A stretch of DNA of 64,000 bases from Argopecten irradians (lineage: Eukaryota; Mollusca; Bivalvia; Pectinida; Pectinidae): positions 32,878,909 through 32,942,908 of the forward strand of contig NC_091147.1 in NCBI RefSeq assembly GCF_041381155.1, given 5' to 3'. Made by a program: the position numbers and the translations under genes. Numbering within the stretch: position 1 is the stretch's first letter; each line of letters begins with the position of its first letter. Of this stretch, positions 45,836 to 57,785 are shown piece after piece. The notes beneath the pieces were generated by a model. That model worked only from the letters and a program-made list of their open reading frames with translations. It did not search any database and was not told the origin of the DNA.

Positions 45836-46445
45836 ATGATTTTTATTTTTTGTTGTTTACTGGTATGTAAACTGCATTTGTTGGACAGATATTTTATATG
45901 ACGCGCGGTATTTACTGGTATGTAAACTGCATTTGTTGGACAGATATTTTATATGACGCGCGGTATCTGTCAAACAAATGCAGTTTACATACCAGTAAAC
46001 AACAATATATATTTTTTTTTACATTTCAACCGACTATATCTTTTAAATTTAAAGTTGTGATAAGATATAACTTCGTTTTTTCAACGTTATACGATGTAAC
46101 AGCCTGTCAGTTGATGGAACCCCGGAATTTGGCTCCAATTTGGCGGAATATGTTGTCAAGTTCTGGAAGTACACAAACTATATTTCCACAATAACACTAT
46201 CTTTTTCATTGCATTGGTGCAATATTTCTCAAATATTTTATTTTCTGAAATGTAATCTAAGATATTCATTACATTCAAAGTGTTTAATTGAAGAATTAAA
46301 AATACAGAAACAATGTAGGCCAAATCGTATGCGCATTAACACTTCTTGTATGTATTCTTGCGCGACAACCGACTGCGTTTACTTAAGTGTAAACGATTTC
46401 CCAGTTTGTAAGGTTATATAGCAAAAACAAACGAAAATGTAAATA
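45836..46445 (-). mobile_element. Dispersed repeat, copy B, inserted in the 46-51-bp array
   Basis: Reverse-complement partner of 28527-28960. Near its left end (45905-45985) a 61-bp block starting GGTATTTACTGGTATGTAAA is duplicated in tandem and followed by its inverted copy (GTTTACATACCAGTAAACAA), so it can fold into a hairpin. No coding capacity. Confidence 0.75.
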
Positions 46446-46815
46446 TAACCAGATAAATATCATACTCAGAATGCTAGTAATGTTAAACTTCTACAACGAA
46501 AATAAAAATATCGTACTCAGAATGCTAGTAATGTTAAACTTCTACAACGAAAATAAAAATATCGTACTCAGAGTGCTAGTAATGTTAAGCTTCTACAACG
46601 AAAATAAAAATATCGTACTCAGAATGCTAGTAATGTTAAGCTTCTACAACGAAAATAAAAATATCATACTCAGAATGCTAGTAATGTTAAACTTCTACAA
46701 CGAAAATAAAAATATCGTACTCAGAGTGCTAGTAATGTTAAACTTCTACAACGAAAATAAAAATATCGTACTCAGAGTGCTATACTGTTAAACTTCTACA
46801 ACGAAAATAAATATG
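46445..46815. repeat. 51-bp minisatellite, part 2, about 7 copies
   Basis: Unit CGTACTCAGAATGCTAGTAA then TGTTAAACTTCTACAACGAAAATAAAAATAT. More uniform than part 1. On the minus strand each unit contains TTTTTATTTTCGTTGTAG, a pyrimidine-rich tract ending in AG. A 106-residue frame through it is a period artefact (51 is a multiple of three). Confidence 0.92.
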
Positions 46816-47256
46816 ATATTTATATATTTCACTCTTACCAAAGGACACTTATCTACTTCAGCCCTCATCCACAAAACAACAGAAAAACTCATGGCTTACA
46901 TCTTCAACAAATCAATCATGTTATCAAGGGATATCCTACCACGGTCAGTAAAATATTCCTTCCTTCTCAAAGACAAATATAATCCATTCATTATTTTTCT
47001 TAACGAACTAAACAATAAAATCAGGATTCCCGTGGAATGCCGTTGATGTATATTGATTTCCGTCTTGGCCACTCTTGTTTGATATTGTTATGGCAAATTT
47101 TCTTACTTGAACTACTTTAACTAGAAACATATTCAATTGCAACTGAACCTTTTGATCATTGTTCTTATAATATCTGCTGCAATTTACCAAAATAACAACA
47201 CAATCAGTGAACTGAATTCAAAAAGACGAACAGTATTGGTATTTCTACAGCAATGC

Positions 47257-47301
<45 letters not shown>

Positions 47302-48175
47302 TCATTTTTCATCACATCCCATTTTGCAGCGGTTTCATCGTTGCAATCTCAAAAGATAAGCGGCCAAGACTTCTTACGCAATAAAAAAACCCAATTTGTT
47401 GCTGAATTTTAGAAATATTTCTATTCAATTGATGTTTTCTAGATGTTGAAATATGATCACGCAAAGAAGAATACTTTTCGACTTAAAATAAATGTGTTCT
47501 TTGGTTAAGGTAGACTGTAAATATTTGTCGTAGAGAACAAATAAAAGTATATATCGTGATCGATATTTGTTAGCGGTGGCTTGATAGAAACCCTAGCTAA
47601 GCTATACCGAGTTAAGATATGTAAAGTTCTATATGAACTACTCCTGATATAGATGTCATTTGAAAATCGTTAAAACGTACAGGCGTTTAACGACATTGAT
47701 TGGTACTTTGGTCCTGAACGCCATTTCATGGAGTGAAATATAGTATATAAACACACTTTTCATGAAAGCCCGAAATTCAATATATTAGCTGAATACCAAA
47801 TGAACAAAGTCGTTGCATTTATACATGAGAAAGTGTCGGGTGTGATGTGTTTTAAAAGCTTACGTTTTTTGAAAACTCTTACGATGAGAGTTAAGCTGTA
47901 AATAAATTAATAGGTTACCGGAGAAACCCTAAAAATGAAAATCGATTTATGACTATGTTGGAAACCGGTTTTTTAATGCTAAATCATAATGATATGCGGA
48001 AAAGTATACTAAAACTCTAAAATAAATTAAAAAATATGAAACAAAAGCAAACAAAGTAGTTAATCATGTATGTTGCCTGTTTCATCTGAATCTATCTTCA
48101 ATCAATATATATACATATTTATTGGTTCTATTTAAGCAAACTCATTGCGACTTAATGGGATATAATGTCATTTAA
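46816..48175. other. Non-coding stretch with poly-T
   Basis: A 29-base poly-T run lies at 47267-47295. The frames at 46813-47046 and 47137-47412 carry no recognisable domain. Otherwise AT-rich unique sequence. Confidence 0.55.
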
Positions 48176-48330
48176 GGATTAACTTGAATAGATTTTTTAT
48201 GTTATGGAGATATAACACAAAAATCTGAGTGTACTCTTTAAGAAACCCCGAAGCGGTTTATGATGAGAGTACACTCAGATTTTTGTGTTATATCTTCATA
48301 ACATAAAAAAATCTATTCAAATTAATCCTT
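48176..48330. mobile_element. 155-bp hairpin
   Basis: AGGATTAACTTGAATAGATT pairs with AATCTATTCAAATTAATCCT; inside, AACACAAAAATCTGAGTGTA pairs with TACACTCAGATTTTTGTGTT. The loop is about 35 bases (CTCTTTAAGAAACCCCGAAG and onward). Arms about 60 bp, nearly exact. Non-coding. Confidence 0.9.
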
Positions 48331-49687
48331 ATAATTATATTTACTAAAGATAATCTCGTCCATACTCAAAATTCATTTTGGGACTCTTTTGTCTATGAAA
48401 TCATTACGCCGTCATCTCAGCCAATCAGAAGCAACGTCACAAATGGCGACGCCATTTTTTCCTTTATGGGCTGATAAAGTAATTTTTAAGCCAATGAAAA
48501 TGCTCGTAACAAGCAAAATTGAATTATTATGTCATAATGTCATTAATAGCTTTTGAATATTATTCAATTTGTATGACAGTGTTTATATAGATTATTGTAT
48601 CAATATCCTTAAAACACTCTGCAAATCACTGATTATTGTTGTATATGTATGTACATGTATATTGGCACTTAATCATGCCGCGATGTTTTATTATTTTCCA
48701 TGCAGTTTGTTCTAATAGTGTTTGCTGTTGACAGGAAGTCCGATACGACAATATTTACATGAATCAATATCACATTTCAAATTAAATTACGTACATGGTT
48801 TTTATTACAGCAATCATACGTTACCACCATGAATTCATTGCAACTCTACAAACACATTCATCGATTGTTGCCTTATTTTGTTTTTAAATCATATGTCGCT
48901 ATTTACCTTTTTGGGGGAAAATATGGATTCATGATAACATGCATCTAGCAATAAATCAATAACCGATCCCAATAATAACTAATTAAAATCATCAAGATTG
49001 AAAATAAAATAAAAGCCCCATTTTCGTTTTGTTTTGTCAATATATTTATGATTCACTTGTATACTGTGCAGGCAGCAAATATTGAAAACATAACAAATGG
49101 ATATTCTTGTTAGTTGTTATCAAAATATTTTGGTTCTACAGAAGTCTTTCTCTTTTAAAATTGATACCACAACTAAACTTTTAGGATAAAGTTCAACAGC
49201 ATAAAGAACGAGATCGAATATTGATTATCTTTTAGAGTTACCATATCTCAATATTCATTTGAACCGGCGTTTTAATGACTTGATATGCACCGCTAAGCTG
49301 GATAGAGTAGATATGAAATCGATTCCTCTGAATTAATTATGGTGTGGTGAAATGTTCCTGTTGTTTTCTGTTACTACCAGCTGCCTTTGTGACAGACATA
49401 TACGTTGGGATATATCTAACCACACTTTATCAATAGCACATGACATGTTTGTATCGTGTCTTTGTTCTAACACAATATCATAGCTATTTTAGATAATATA
49501 ATTGCTTTGTGACGTGGTAAGTTTCCATCATATATTAATTATTTTGGAATTGACATATACATTGAAATATATCAAACATAAGTAAGCCAGGTTATGAGTA
49601 CTGAAGAATACACGACAGAAATGCTATATATTATTTGAACGATGTTAATAATAGAGGAATCGTTTTTAGAAAATTATTATGGACAAA
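48331..49687. other. Non-coding stretch
   Basis: AT-rich, no exon, repeat or hairpin recognised. Confidence 0.5.
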
Positions 49688-49760
49688 AAGTGGTAGTTTC
49701 TGCCCCAGCTTAGCGCGCAGCATAAAGGGAGTTGGACGACTGGTTTTCCCTATGGTAATA
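49688..49760 (-). mobile_element. Dispersed SINE-like repeat, copy 3 (5' part, reverse)
   Basis: AAAAAGTGGTAGTTTCTGCC, then CCAGCTTAGCGCGCAGCATA and GGACGACTGGTTTTCCC, is the reverse complement of 61837-61900 with few differences. Only this part is present. Confidence 0.7.
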
Positions 49761-49852
49761 TAAAATAGTGGATGGGATATGTTTGTTCGGTGTCTTCGGT
49801 GCCATGCTACATTGAGATAGCACTATGAACGGTTAGGGTGCCATTTACCTCT

Positions 49853-50268
49853 CACGATCTACGGCACCAAATCGCCTAGCCAAACATATCTGCACCCTTT
49901 ACCACCAGGCCGCATCCACGTCCCCAAAAAAGTACGTTTCAATGACGAAGTGATAGTCGGTTCGACATCCTTACAAGATCACTGTGCTAAAGAGATTATT
50001 TGAATTCCTGGATCGCATTGTATATACGTGCATGGATACGAATTGTACACATATTTTATGAAATCATCAACGAATAGATTTGAACAGGAATTTCAAATTA
50101 AACCTTTGGATCAACAAAAATACATTGTGTTTAAGTAATTAGACATATCAAAGAAACACCATTTAATTAAGGATGACAATTTATTAATTATGAATCGGGC
50201 CCTATGCGGGGCTCGAACTCACGATCTACAGCACCCAATCGCCTAGCCAAACATACCACATATATCAC
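49853..50268 (-). mobile_element. tRNA-like SINE heads (two related segments)
   Basis: At about 50198-50265 the minus strand reads TTTGGCTAGGCGATTGGGTG, then CTGTAGATCGTGAGTTCGAG and CCCCGC: an A-box-like TGGCTAGGCG and a B box (GAGTTCGAGCCCC), typical of a tRNA-derived SINE. A second copy of the middle part lies at about 49853-49893. Neither folds as a full tRNA. Confidence 0.55.
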
Positions 50269-51745
50269 ATTCTATGATATATTCATACTACATATACTAC
50301 ATAATGTATGCTTTCAAATCGTTTACTTGCTATTCAAACCGATTTGAAGTAACTTTTTTTTACATAAAATGAACCTACGATTTTATACACTAATTCATTG
50401 CACATCTAAATTCAAGTGTAGGTCTAAATCTTAACAAAATTCTTTCAAAATGAAAATGTGTTTGACGATGTAGCTACATGTTTCTCTGCATATTTCAATT
50501 CGTTACTCCCACTAATATCCGCGTTATGAATATGGATATCCAAGCCCAACTTCATCTCTTTGTTGTTTTCTATTGAGATTGTGTTTCTGTTAATATGAAA
50601 CGTAAGCATAACATTTATATAGTAATTCATTTCTTCTGTGTACAATCCTAAACGTTCATTACAATGAGAAATCATTGTGAGAAACAACAACATCAGGAAT
50701 TACAAATGTTTTGTCATTGATTTGAAACCATTCACGGGGTGTACTGGCCAGTGTCCCTTTCGGTATGATTCAGTGAGATGGCACTTTAAAATGGACAAGA
50801 GTTTACAAAGAAACACGAATTTATTACAATATCCCAAAGCATGCAGATTTTCTCATATGCAACAAGTTGCTTAGGGGAGAATATGTTCTAAAGTTATTCT
50901 GGTTGTTGATAGGATGTATGGCCCAACCAATCATTCATTATTACTACAACATATTTCATAATCACTTCAAAATCTTTACTACACGATGTGAGAAGTGGGA
51001 AGCCAGTCGGGATAGATCCCAGTTGTTGCACTCCCTTTTAGGTAAAACTCTAATGACCTACATGTTGGAAGGATGTAATAGAAGGAAATTATTAGGCGCG
51101 AAGATATAAAGTCTGATACAGTTCAAAATGTCATTGTCATTCAAGGACCAGGCATGTTTCGCTGCTTGAGTTAAAGTAAATTCAACGATATATAACCACT
51201 CATTATGTTGACCTGACGGCCTAGAGGCTAGTGATAGAATGTCCTTTTAATCACTTAGTACAGTATCCCAGAATTACAAGCCGCACTCTGAATGATATTT
51301 GACTCAGAGACCCACCAATACGATGAAGTTACGTCATTAGGACTGCTGTACCGTGTTCATTGTGATGGTGGTGGTCCAATGTAGTACCAGGTATATGTGG
51401 GATAAGTATGATTGTTTTCCGCTGGCACAGAAAAGCACGGCAGGAAATCGACACTTTATCATGACCTAGGATACGTAACCGAATTTAATGTTTAATATAG
51501 AAGGAAGTAATGATACAAACATAACAATAAAATAGGAATTATATTTATACTTAAGTTAGTTACTCTACAAATAGATATTCAAAAATTCAAAATAGTCTCA
51601 TTAAAAAATAAATAAATAAAATAGTGGACGTCCGGATCTCCTATACGTTTGTCTTTATTTGAGTTTAGTTTTACTTGTTTAAGATGCTGGTTAAGTAAAT
51701 GTAAATAACAGTCTTTTAGTCCATTCCATTACTTAAGAGTCTTTA
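50269..51745. other. Non-coding stretch
   Basis: No repeat, hairpin or credible exon. Frames at 50445-50693, 50677-50874 and 50867-51109 lack splice sites and domains. Confidence 0.5.
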
Positions 51746-52020
51746 TGAGACATATTCTATCGGAGTTGGGTATCCATCGCCCATATTCTCTGCCAATCTG
51801 TCCCTGATTTGTCCTACTTGAGTCTGTCCCATTACTACGTATATAGTTAGATACTTATAGCTGGGATCGCAGTCAACCATCGTAATACGTGTTCCGCAAG
51901 TCGGCTTTCTCTCATTTAATAAATATATATTCAAATCATAAAGTAATTAAATGTTATCTATGTTACACGAATAAATATGCTCACCTGAATATCAGCAGCG
52001 TAAAACACTCTTGTCTAAAG
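51746..52020 (-). CDS. Candidate terminal exons of an unrecognised minus-strand gene
   Basis: A minus-strand frame from about 51915 reads RKPTCGTRITMVDCDPSYKY, continues YVVMGQTQVGQIRDRLAENM and ends PIEYVS and TAA at 51743. Upstream, a 30-base segment (about 51984-52013) is bounded by CATCTTTAG and GATATTCAG|GTGAGC and is in frame (TRVFYAADIQ). A further donor, GTTGTCAG|GTAAGT, lies at about 52197. The composition is protein-like but no ATG is in frame upstream of the last exon, and I do not recognise the protein. It could be coding exons or untranslated exons of another gene. Confidence 0.3.
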
Positions 52021-52199
52021 ATGATAATGTTTATGTAAATCACACAACTGTAACATTCGAAGACCTATTGAGTATTATTAATTATACCAAAACATACGCC
52101 ATTTTGAATAGATACTGAAATATGTTTTTCTTCGTAACGATTGACATTTTCACATAATTTGATCAAACTGTATAAATACGTAAATGAACAACTTACCTG

Positions 52200-52979
52200 A
52201 CAACTTGATGTAAATTTTCAATTTGTTTTCTGTTCACCGTTTACAATATATTTCTCTGGTTTTCTGTTTTAACCGAGCTCCGACATTTTCTGTCTCACCC
52301 TCATTAAAATTGGATATCTTCGAGCAGGGTCTACAATATTTTGGATCGATAATTCAAGCCAATGTTCCATGAAACTAGAGCCAAGCTTATGATGACAGGG
52401 GCCAAATGTGGGATATTGTATTAAAACAGATCAATATTCAGGAAACGTTATAGACAGTTCACAGCAATGTAGAAAGCTCCGTCAAATGTAAGGATCAATC
52501 AATCAGACAATTTAATGGATAAATGATGTGATATATTGGGCTCTAAATATCAACTATGTTTTAGATAAAATTAGAACACATTGTAGAGCATGTTAAGTTA
52601 CAATGTTTATGCTATGGTCACAAAGATCGGTCGGTATCCGGGGATAATCGGAAGTACACCGCTGGTTTTGACAATTTTTCGGACATCGGACAACACTGGA
52701 CAAAATATGTCACACATTATTTACATACGCTTCTGTTTCCAAAGAGATTTTTTTTGAGGGGGGGGGGGGGGGCTTTAAGTTATCATATGATGTCCGGGCG
52801 ATAACCGGTCTGATCATCGGACATCGTACGGATATCGCTAGATTATCTTACCGGCAACGAACGATAGTTGTACCAGGCCCAGTCAAATGTCGTGCGGTGT
52901 GATTACCGCTCGATTCCCGACCGGATATCGGGCAAAACTTAAAAGAATGTGTAAAGGGTATATGGCTGGTTATGAAAAT
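52200..52979. other. Non-coding stretch with G-run
   Basis: Contains GGGGGGGGGGGGGG at about 52759-52772. Several CCGG-containing motifs (ATCCGGGGATAATCGG, GATAACCGGTCTGATC, GGATATCGGGCAAAA) recur loosely but do not form a clear repeat. Confidence 0.4.
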
Positions 52980-53145
52980 CTACGGGACACCGGAGAAATA
53001 ATCCTTTTCGGGTACTCCCCAACGCTGACTGAGAGCCCCGGCCACGGGTCGGTACTGCTCAGGGACCATGTTGGTTTCTACTGTCAAAACAGCTTTGACA
53101 TCGTCCTCAGAATCCTTAGCATCCAAAATTATATTACTAACGGTT
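52980..53145 (-). CDS. Candidate coding exon, unrecognised
   Basis: The minus-strand frame reads NIILDAKDSEDDVKAVLTVE, then TNMVPEQYRPVAGALSQRWG and VPEKDYFSGVP before TAG at 52980. A possible acceptor (AACCGTTAG) precedes it at about 53144. The local GC content is higher than the surroundings and the residue mix looks like a real acidic protein segment, unlike the plus-strand frame over the same bases. No partner exon was found and no family is recognised, so it may be a terminal exon or a fragment. Confidence 0.35.
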
Positions 53146-53189
53146 ATGAATATTTTATCATTAAATAGAAATTCGATAAAAAAGATCAT

Positions 53190-55326
53190 TAAAATAGTGT
53201 AAAATGTTCTATATCTCCGTTTCGTTTAATACGTGAATAAGTTTGCTTTAAAAGATTACTGAGAAAATTCAGTGTATTTGTGTTACATATAAACAATTTT
53301 GTTACCGATTATTTCCGGTTGCTGATGACCTGCCGCACCATGGCACTTTCAGAAGGGTTGCAAGAAAGCGATGAGCCGAAAGTTTTCGGGCGTGTTTAAC
53401 TATGGAAGATCTATAGGAAGAGTTATCTCCTCGTGTCGAGTTTATTTCCCACAACCACGGACATTACTGGGTGTTATTCATCGGCAAAGACAGTTGTCAT
53501 TGTGTCAGATGGCCAGTATTGGCTGTGAGACATAATGTATCAAATACAAAATAAGCAGCTGCCTAAATATGTTCGGCAGCTATCACTCTTGTACTGACAG
53601 TGATATGTAGCTACATATCAGTTTTTTGTGGGGATCCCTGTCGGGGCCCCCTGTCAGGCACAGGTAAGCTAGTGTTACGCAGCGACAACGGCGTGACAAT
53701 ACCAGTCCATCGACTTTATGGAAAACGACAAAATCAATGACGTGATGGTGGTGTTTGTGCGGTCTTTTATTCTCCAGGCAGGCGGGTATTGATTGGTATT
53801 GCAATTAAACACTTATTCCAATGTCAGCTCTTCTTCTTGGTATATTGTGTTGTGCACTTTTCTGAACCATAGCTCTATGTATAATGTTTGTTTTTTACCT
53901 ACATGTATTAACAACCAAGTTCACTTAAGGACCCGATTTTTTAGGAGGTGAAAGAAAGCTGGAGAACCTGGAGGGAACCAGTGGGCTATGGTCAGTACGT
54001 AGGTCGTGGGGTCCGCACTCGACACCCAGAGATACTGGTCTAATCCAATCGCTACCCTTTTTGACGGCCATACAATCCACTCCTGTTATCTATAAAATTT
54101 TGATTAAAACAGTAAAATATGCATCCGCTACACGTATCTCGACGTAATTTTACATTACAATTAGCTGGCATAACATTTCCTAATGTGTTGAATAGGTGAT
54201 ACCAATAAATAAATATTGCATAGTTGTTGGTTGTGAAAGTCATTTATGATAATATCTACAATATTACAATAACCCAACCTCATTGAATTTTGTGTTATAT
54301 CTGTCCTATCGACCAATCAAATACGACGTTATAAACGGTGACGTCATTGTTTACGTTATGTAGATCTGTATGCAGTTTTAAACCCAGTGGTGAAAGTCTG
54401 ATATAAAGCGTTTAAAGCGATTTGGGCCAACGAAACCTTTTCCCAAGTAGTACAGGCATAGTAGCTAATCAAAATTTGGAAAAACAAAATATTCACCAAG
54501 ATTTTAAATCATAATACTATATGTACACAAAAAAAGTGAAATGAATATGTGTTTTATGAAAGCATTCCTGGAGAATTATCATCTTCATGAAAAGTGTTTG
54601 GATGTAAATTTGTTTGAAAGTTGTCATTTAAAGAAATATGGAAAAATAACGTCAAGCATATGTAATTTCTTTTGGCAGATACATGTAATTCAAATTTTGT
54701 CTCATGGAATTTCGTCTGAATCTTCTCTCTTCTGGATTTATTTTTATCTTTGTTTATCTTTATAAAAATGATTGTTGTAGTTCGATGTTCTGGATTTGTT
54801 TGTCGCTTTCATATATTGCTCTATCTCTCTATGAATTTGAATGTGGATTGTCTAAAGGAATATGGATGTAATTCTGACTACGTGATAAGTTATGCTCACC
54901 GGTCTTTACATTTACCTTCAACGGTGGAATAGTTCACAAACTATTCCACAGGAAAAGGTAACTATTCCACAGTAGTACGTGATAATAGTAGACTTTGTTT
55001 CGACTACACCTCAAGCTTTAACAATAAATGACATCACAGCCATGTTTTGATTGTGGATATTATATCTGAATCAACTCCTAATAATTAAAGTCATATCGTT
55101 GACTTCTAATACAGATATACTAGTACATTAGTGTAGGGATGATGAGGGCCGTGAAGATGATTCCTATTCTGCTATATAGCAGCACATTGATATAGAATAT
55201 TTGTGAATTACCACTTCAGTTACATAGATAATAACTTCCTTGGTTGTATTGTTTATATCACCCAATAGACAGTAATTTCATTTAATTGACCTGCCATCAC
55301 CGACAACGCTTTTATCAATCCCACAA
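53190..55326. other. Non-coding stretch
   Basis: No credible exon. ACTATTCCACAG occurs twice at about 54938-54970 beside GTGGAATAGTTCACA, forming a small local inverted/direct repeat. A 19-codon ATG frame with a good start context (GCACCATGG) lies at 53337-53400 but has no further support. Confidence 0.45.
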
Positions 55327-55425
55327 ATGGCTGATTTGGAAATAGATGGTGTAGACGCGTGCAATGTTGTATTGTCAGAGACACCTATTGTTCGAGACAT
55401 GCCTCGTTTTGGAAGCGATACTTTG
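55327..55425 (+). CDS. Candidate first coding exon, unrecognised (33 codons)
   Basis: ATG at 55327 opens MADLEIDGVDACNVVLSETP, then IVRDMPRFGSDTL, ending exactly at a strong 5' splice site TTTG|GTAAGT in phase 0. Composition is protein-like. The Merlin-like element at 55886-57464 would lie in its first intron. Next exon unknown; 57669-57785 has an acceptor in compatible phase but this is speculative. Confidence 0.4.
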
Positions 55426-56079
55426 GTAAGTAAAACTAGCCTTACTGATTGTTATGTGTAACGATATTTAACGAATTTACTTACATTTCTTTGCTCCATT
55501 GGCAGTAATAATGCATCAAGTGTAGTTCGAAAGACATCTTTTTTTCTGTCTAAAAGTCTTTTGAGCTACAATATTGCAGCTAGAAAACAGCTCAGATAGG
55601 ATAACCATTAAAATGAGGTACACTAACAGTAAATGACGTCAGTCTATCATGTTTTTGGAATAAAGAATATAGGCAACACTACCATTCTAAGGAGTTGTCT
55701 ATTATGATTTGATTACAATTTGAACTCTTTACTTCAGCACATTGTAACGTAAGCACTGCTTTGATGATTAATTTTTTGTTTGTGTCACCGACGTATTTAA
55801 ATATAGGAAGGTAGGAAGCTTATCTTTAATTTCAAGAAACAAATAGACTTGTTTGGCACATATCCCAAAAAGACAAACATCATTAGGTAAGAGTTCCTTT
55901 TGAACCCCCCTCCTGTTCTCCTGTTCTTCCTAAAAATTCGTGGATAATGTCGTCTTACCATGTTCAGTTGATATACAAAGACATATTTCGGGAAAATATT
56001 GTAAATTGTTTTTTTTAACTCTTTGGCTGGCTATCCCCCCCTTGATTTTCACATTTTGAAAATATACAGTTTATCTTAC

Positions 56080-56775
56080 CTAATGCAGTCCGCCTGTTTG
56101 CTGAAACTTGGTATTTTCAACAACCCATGAACAAATTTCTCGGCAATAATTATAGTAGTCCGACACTGTTTCTTTCGACGTCTCTAGTTTTCGTTTTTTG
56201 CCTTGTACACTTTCGATTTCACTTTCCGATGCCGAACTTACCGATGTTTCCTCTATTGCTAAGTCGTACGGAAATTTGTTCAAGAAACAGTAAATAAGTA
56301 ACAGACTTTTCCGCAAAGACAAATGGTACCCAGAAAACCATGTATTTTTATAAAGAGGCACTTGGTTTTTGTGAATGGCTTTGCATTTTTTACGGTTACA
56401 CTGGAACCTGTACGTCGCTCGGCGATGTCCAACACGTTCGATGGTATACAGTTTTGTCAAACCTGCTCGACAATTTGGACAATTCACTGACGTAGGCAGT
56501 AGCTTGAAATCCTGACAAAACTTTATACAGTTATCATCAACACCGTTGTCCGGGGGGTTATTGTCATTGACATCAGAAAACAGATCCACACTTACATCAT
56601 GATTTGACTCCACCACACTTTCTCTATTGTCTGGAGTTCTCTGGCCACAGGGTATTGAACTATCCGAATCAGATGAAATACCATAAAACTGAAAGCTGTC
56701 GTCTTTCGAGCCGTGTTCGTTGTCCACAATTGGTAAGTTTGGTGGGAAAACATATGAATCATCTTCTTCACTCAT
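56080..56775 (-). pseudogene. Truncated Merlin/IS1016-type (ISXO2-like) transposase, N-terminal part, 231 aa
   Basis: The frame starts MSEEDDSYVFPPNLPIVD with an acidic, low-complexity leader. A zinc ribbon lies at residues 99-131 (CPNC ... CNRKKC), followed by WFSGYHLSLRKSLLLIYCFL and, at 204-215, VSDYYNYCREIC, the conserved Y-CREVC block of Merlin transposases. The family continues with GG-PG-VEIDES and the DDE domain, but here the frame goes TGGLH and stops. TAG is followed at once by GTAAGAT, which looks like a splice donor, yet no DDE sequence is present between here and the element's end. DNA-binding may be intact; catalysis is not possible. Confidence 0.8.
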
Positions 56776-56935
56776 AACAAATTCTACTCAATAAACAAAG
56801 TAGGTATCTATTTAAAAGAATCCACAAAACTAGCATTGTATTCTAATATGTTTCAATCATTTAAGTGATTCGGATTAATTTTAAAGCCATAGTAAATTTG
56901 TATAGCTTTTATTGACATGGAATCGCCAACTGATC

Positions 56936-57140
56936 CAGTGGATCAATGGTTAAGGCGTTGGACTTTTTAATTTTATGTTGAATAGATTGTAGTGCTTGCA
57001 ATGTGAGGAACCCCAGGGGCCCCAACCCCTGCGGCCCTATGTCTGGGAAATTAAAATAAAATAATATTTTTAAGATAAAAAAAGGCGTTGGACTTTGGAG
57101 GCAAAGGTAAGCTATGTGGGTTCAAGTCCCGCCAGGAGAA
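56936..57140 (+). pseudogene. tRNA-like (Ser/Leu type) sequence split by a short retroposed insert
   Basis: CAATGGTTAAGGCGTTGGAC (A box and D arm of a type II tRNA) and, after the interruption, TGTGGGTTCAAGTCCCGCCA (B box and T arm). AAGGCGTTGGACTTT occurs at 56952-56966 and again at 57082-57096, a 15-bp target duplication flanking about 115 bp with an A-rich 3' end. Joined, the two halves resemble a tRNA-derived SINE head rather than a functional tRNA, because the acceptor stem does not pair. Confidence 0.65.
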
Positions 57141-57677
57141 AGGTAAGTAATATTAAAAATGTGTTTGTTATCAATGTACTTTGTATATCTAACCACATTA
57201 CCGAATATGGTACCTTGTATATATGACCACATTTCAGAATATATAAAATATCACATGAATGCGATTAAAATAGATACAAATGTATAGAGAGAACTATATA
57301 TTTTGATTTATTTTTTATTATTTATTTTTTTTTTTTAATTTTTAACCCCAAAAAGACCAAGCCCCAATTTTTCTTGGTTCCCCTTAAAAAGAACCCATTT
57401 CAGACACTTCACTAAAGCGATAAAAAAACTTTTTGGAGGGGGGGTGTCAAAAGGAACTCTTTCCCATCATTACTCATTTGAAACGCAAGGTCTTTAATCT
57501 GTGCATTGGTTTCTCATTTGTGTTTTTGTCTTTGGTCTTTGTTTAGTGATCATGTCTGGTATGAGTAAATGTTATGATTGGAAAGCTTTAAAACATTTCC
57601 TGACTCAGATACATTCGTCAAGGATATTACATTCTTCACGTGACTTGTTTATTTAGAAGGATAACAGTTGTCTGTTT

Positions 57678-57785
57678 ATGACGTCGACAACATCCCCTAT
57701 ATCAAACATGGATGTAACGGACGGAGTGACTTGTGTCGCACATGCTTTCGACTCGATAGATTATGGACTGATAGAACCTTGTCGG
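57678..57785 (+). CDS. Candidate coding exon, unrecognised (36 codons)
   Basis: From ATG at 57678 the frame reads MTSTTSPISNMDVTDGVTCV, then AHAFDSIDYGLIEPCR, and ends in phase 0 at TGTCGG|GTAAGT. A possible acceptor (AGGATAACAG) at 57668 leaves another frame open across the same bases (YDVDNIPYIKHGCNG and onward), so the true frame is not certain. No domain recognised. Confidence 0.4.

Larger units (their letters stand above)
55886..57464 (-). mobile_element. Merlin-like DNA transposon remnant (TIRs, 8-bp target duplication)
   Basis: Starts GGTAAGAGTTCCTTTTGAAC then CCCCCTCC and ends with an inverted match (GGAGGGGGGGTGTCAAAAGG then AACTCTTTCC). It is flanked by CATCATTA at 55878-55885 and 57465-57472. 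GG...CC ends and 8-9-bp duplications fit the Merlin superfamily. Inside is a transposase fragment on the minus strand and a tRNA-like segment with a further insertion. The DDE catalytic region is absent, so it could move only with an enzyme supplied elsewhere. Confidence 0.85.

Noticed and set aside
46471..46791. 106-residue repetitive frame
   Set aside because: 51-bp period divisible by three; no other support.
50198..50268. Functional tRNA gene
   Set aside because: A and B boxes are visible but the arms do not fold into a complete tRNA; better read as a SINE head.
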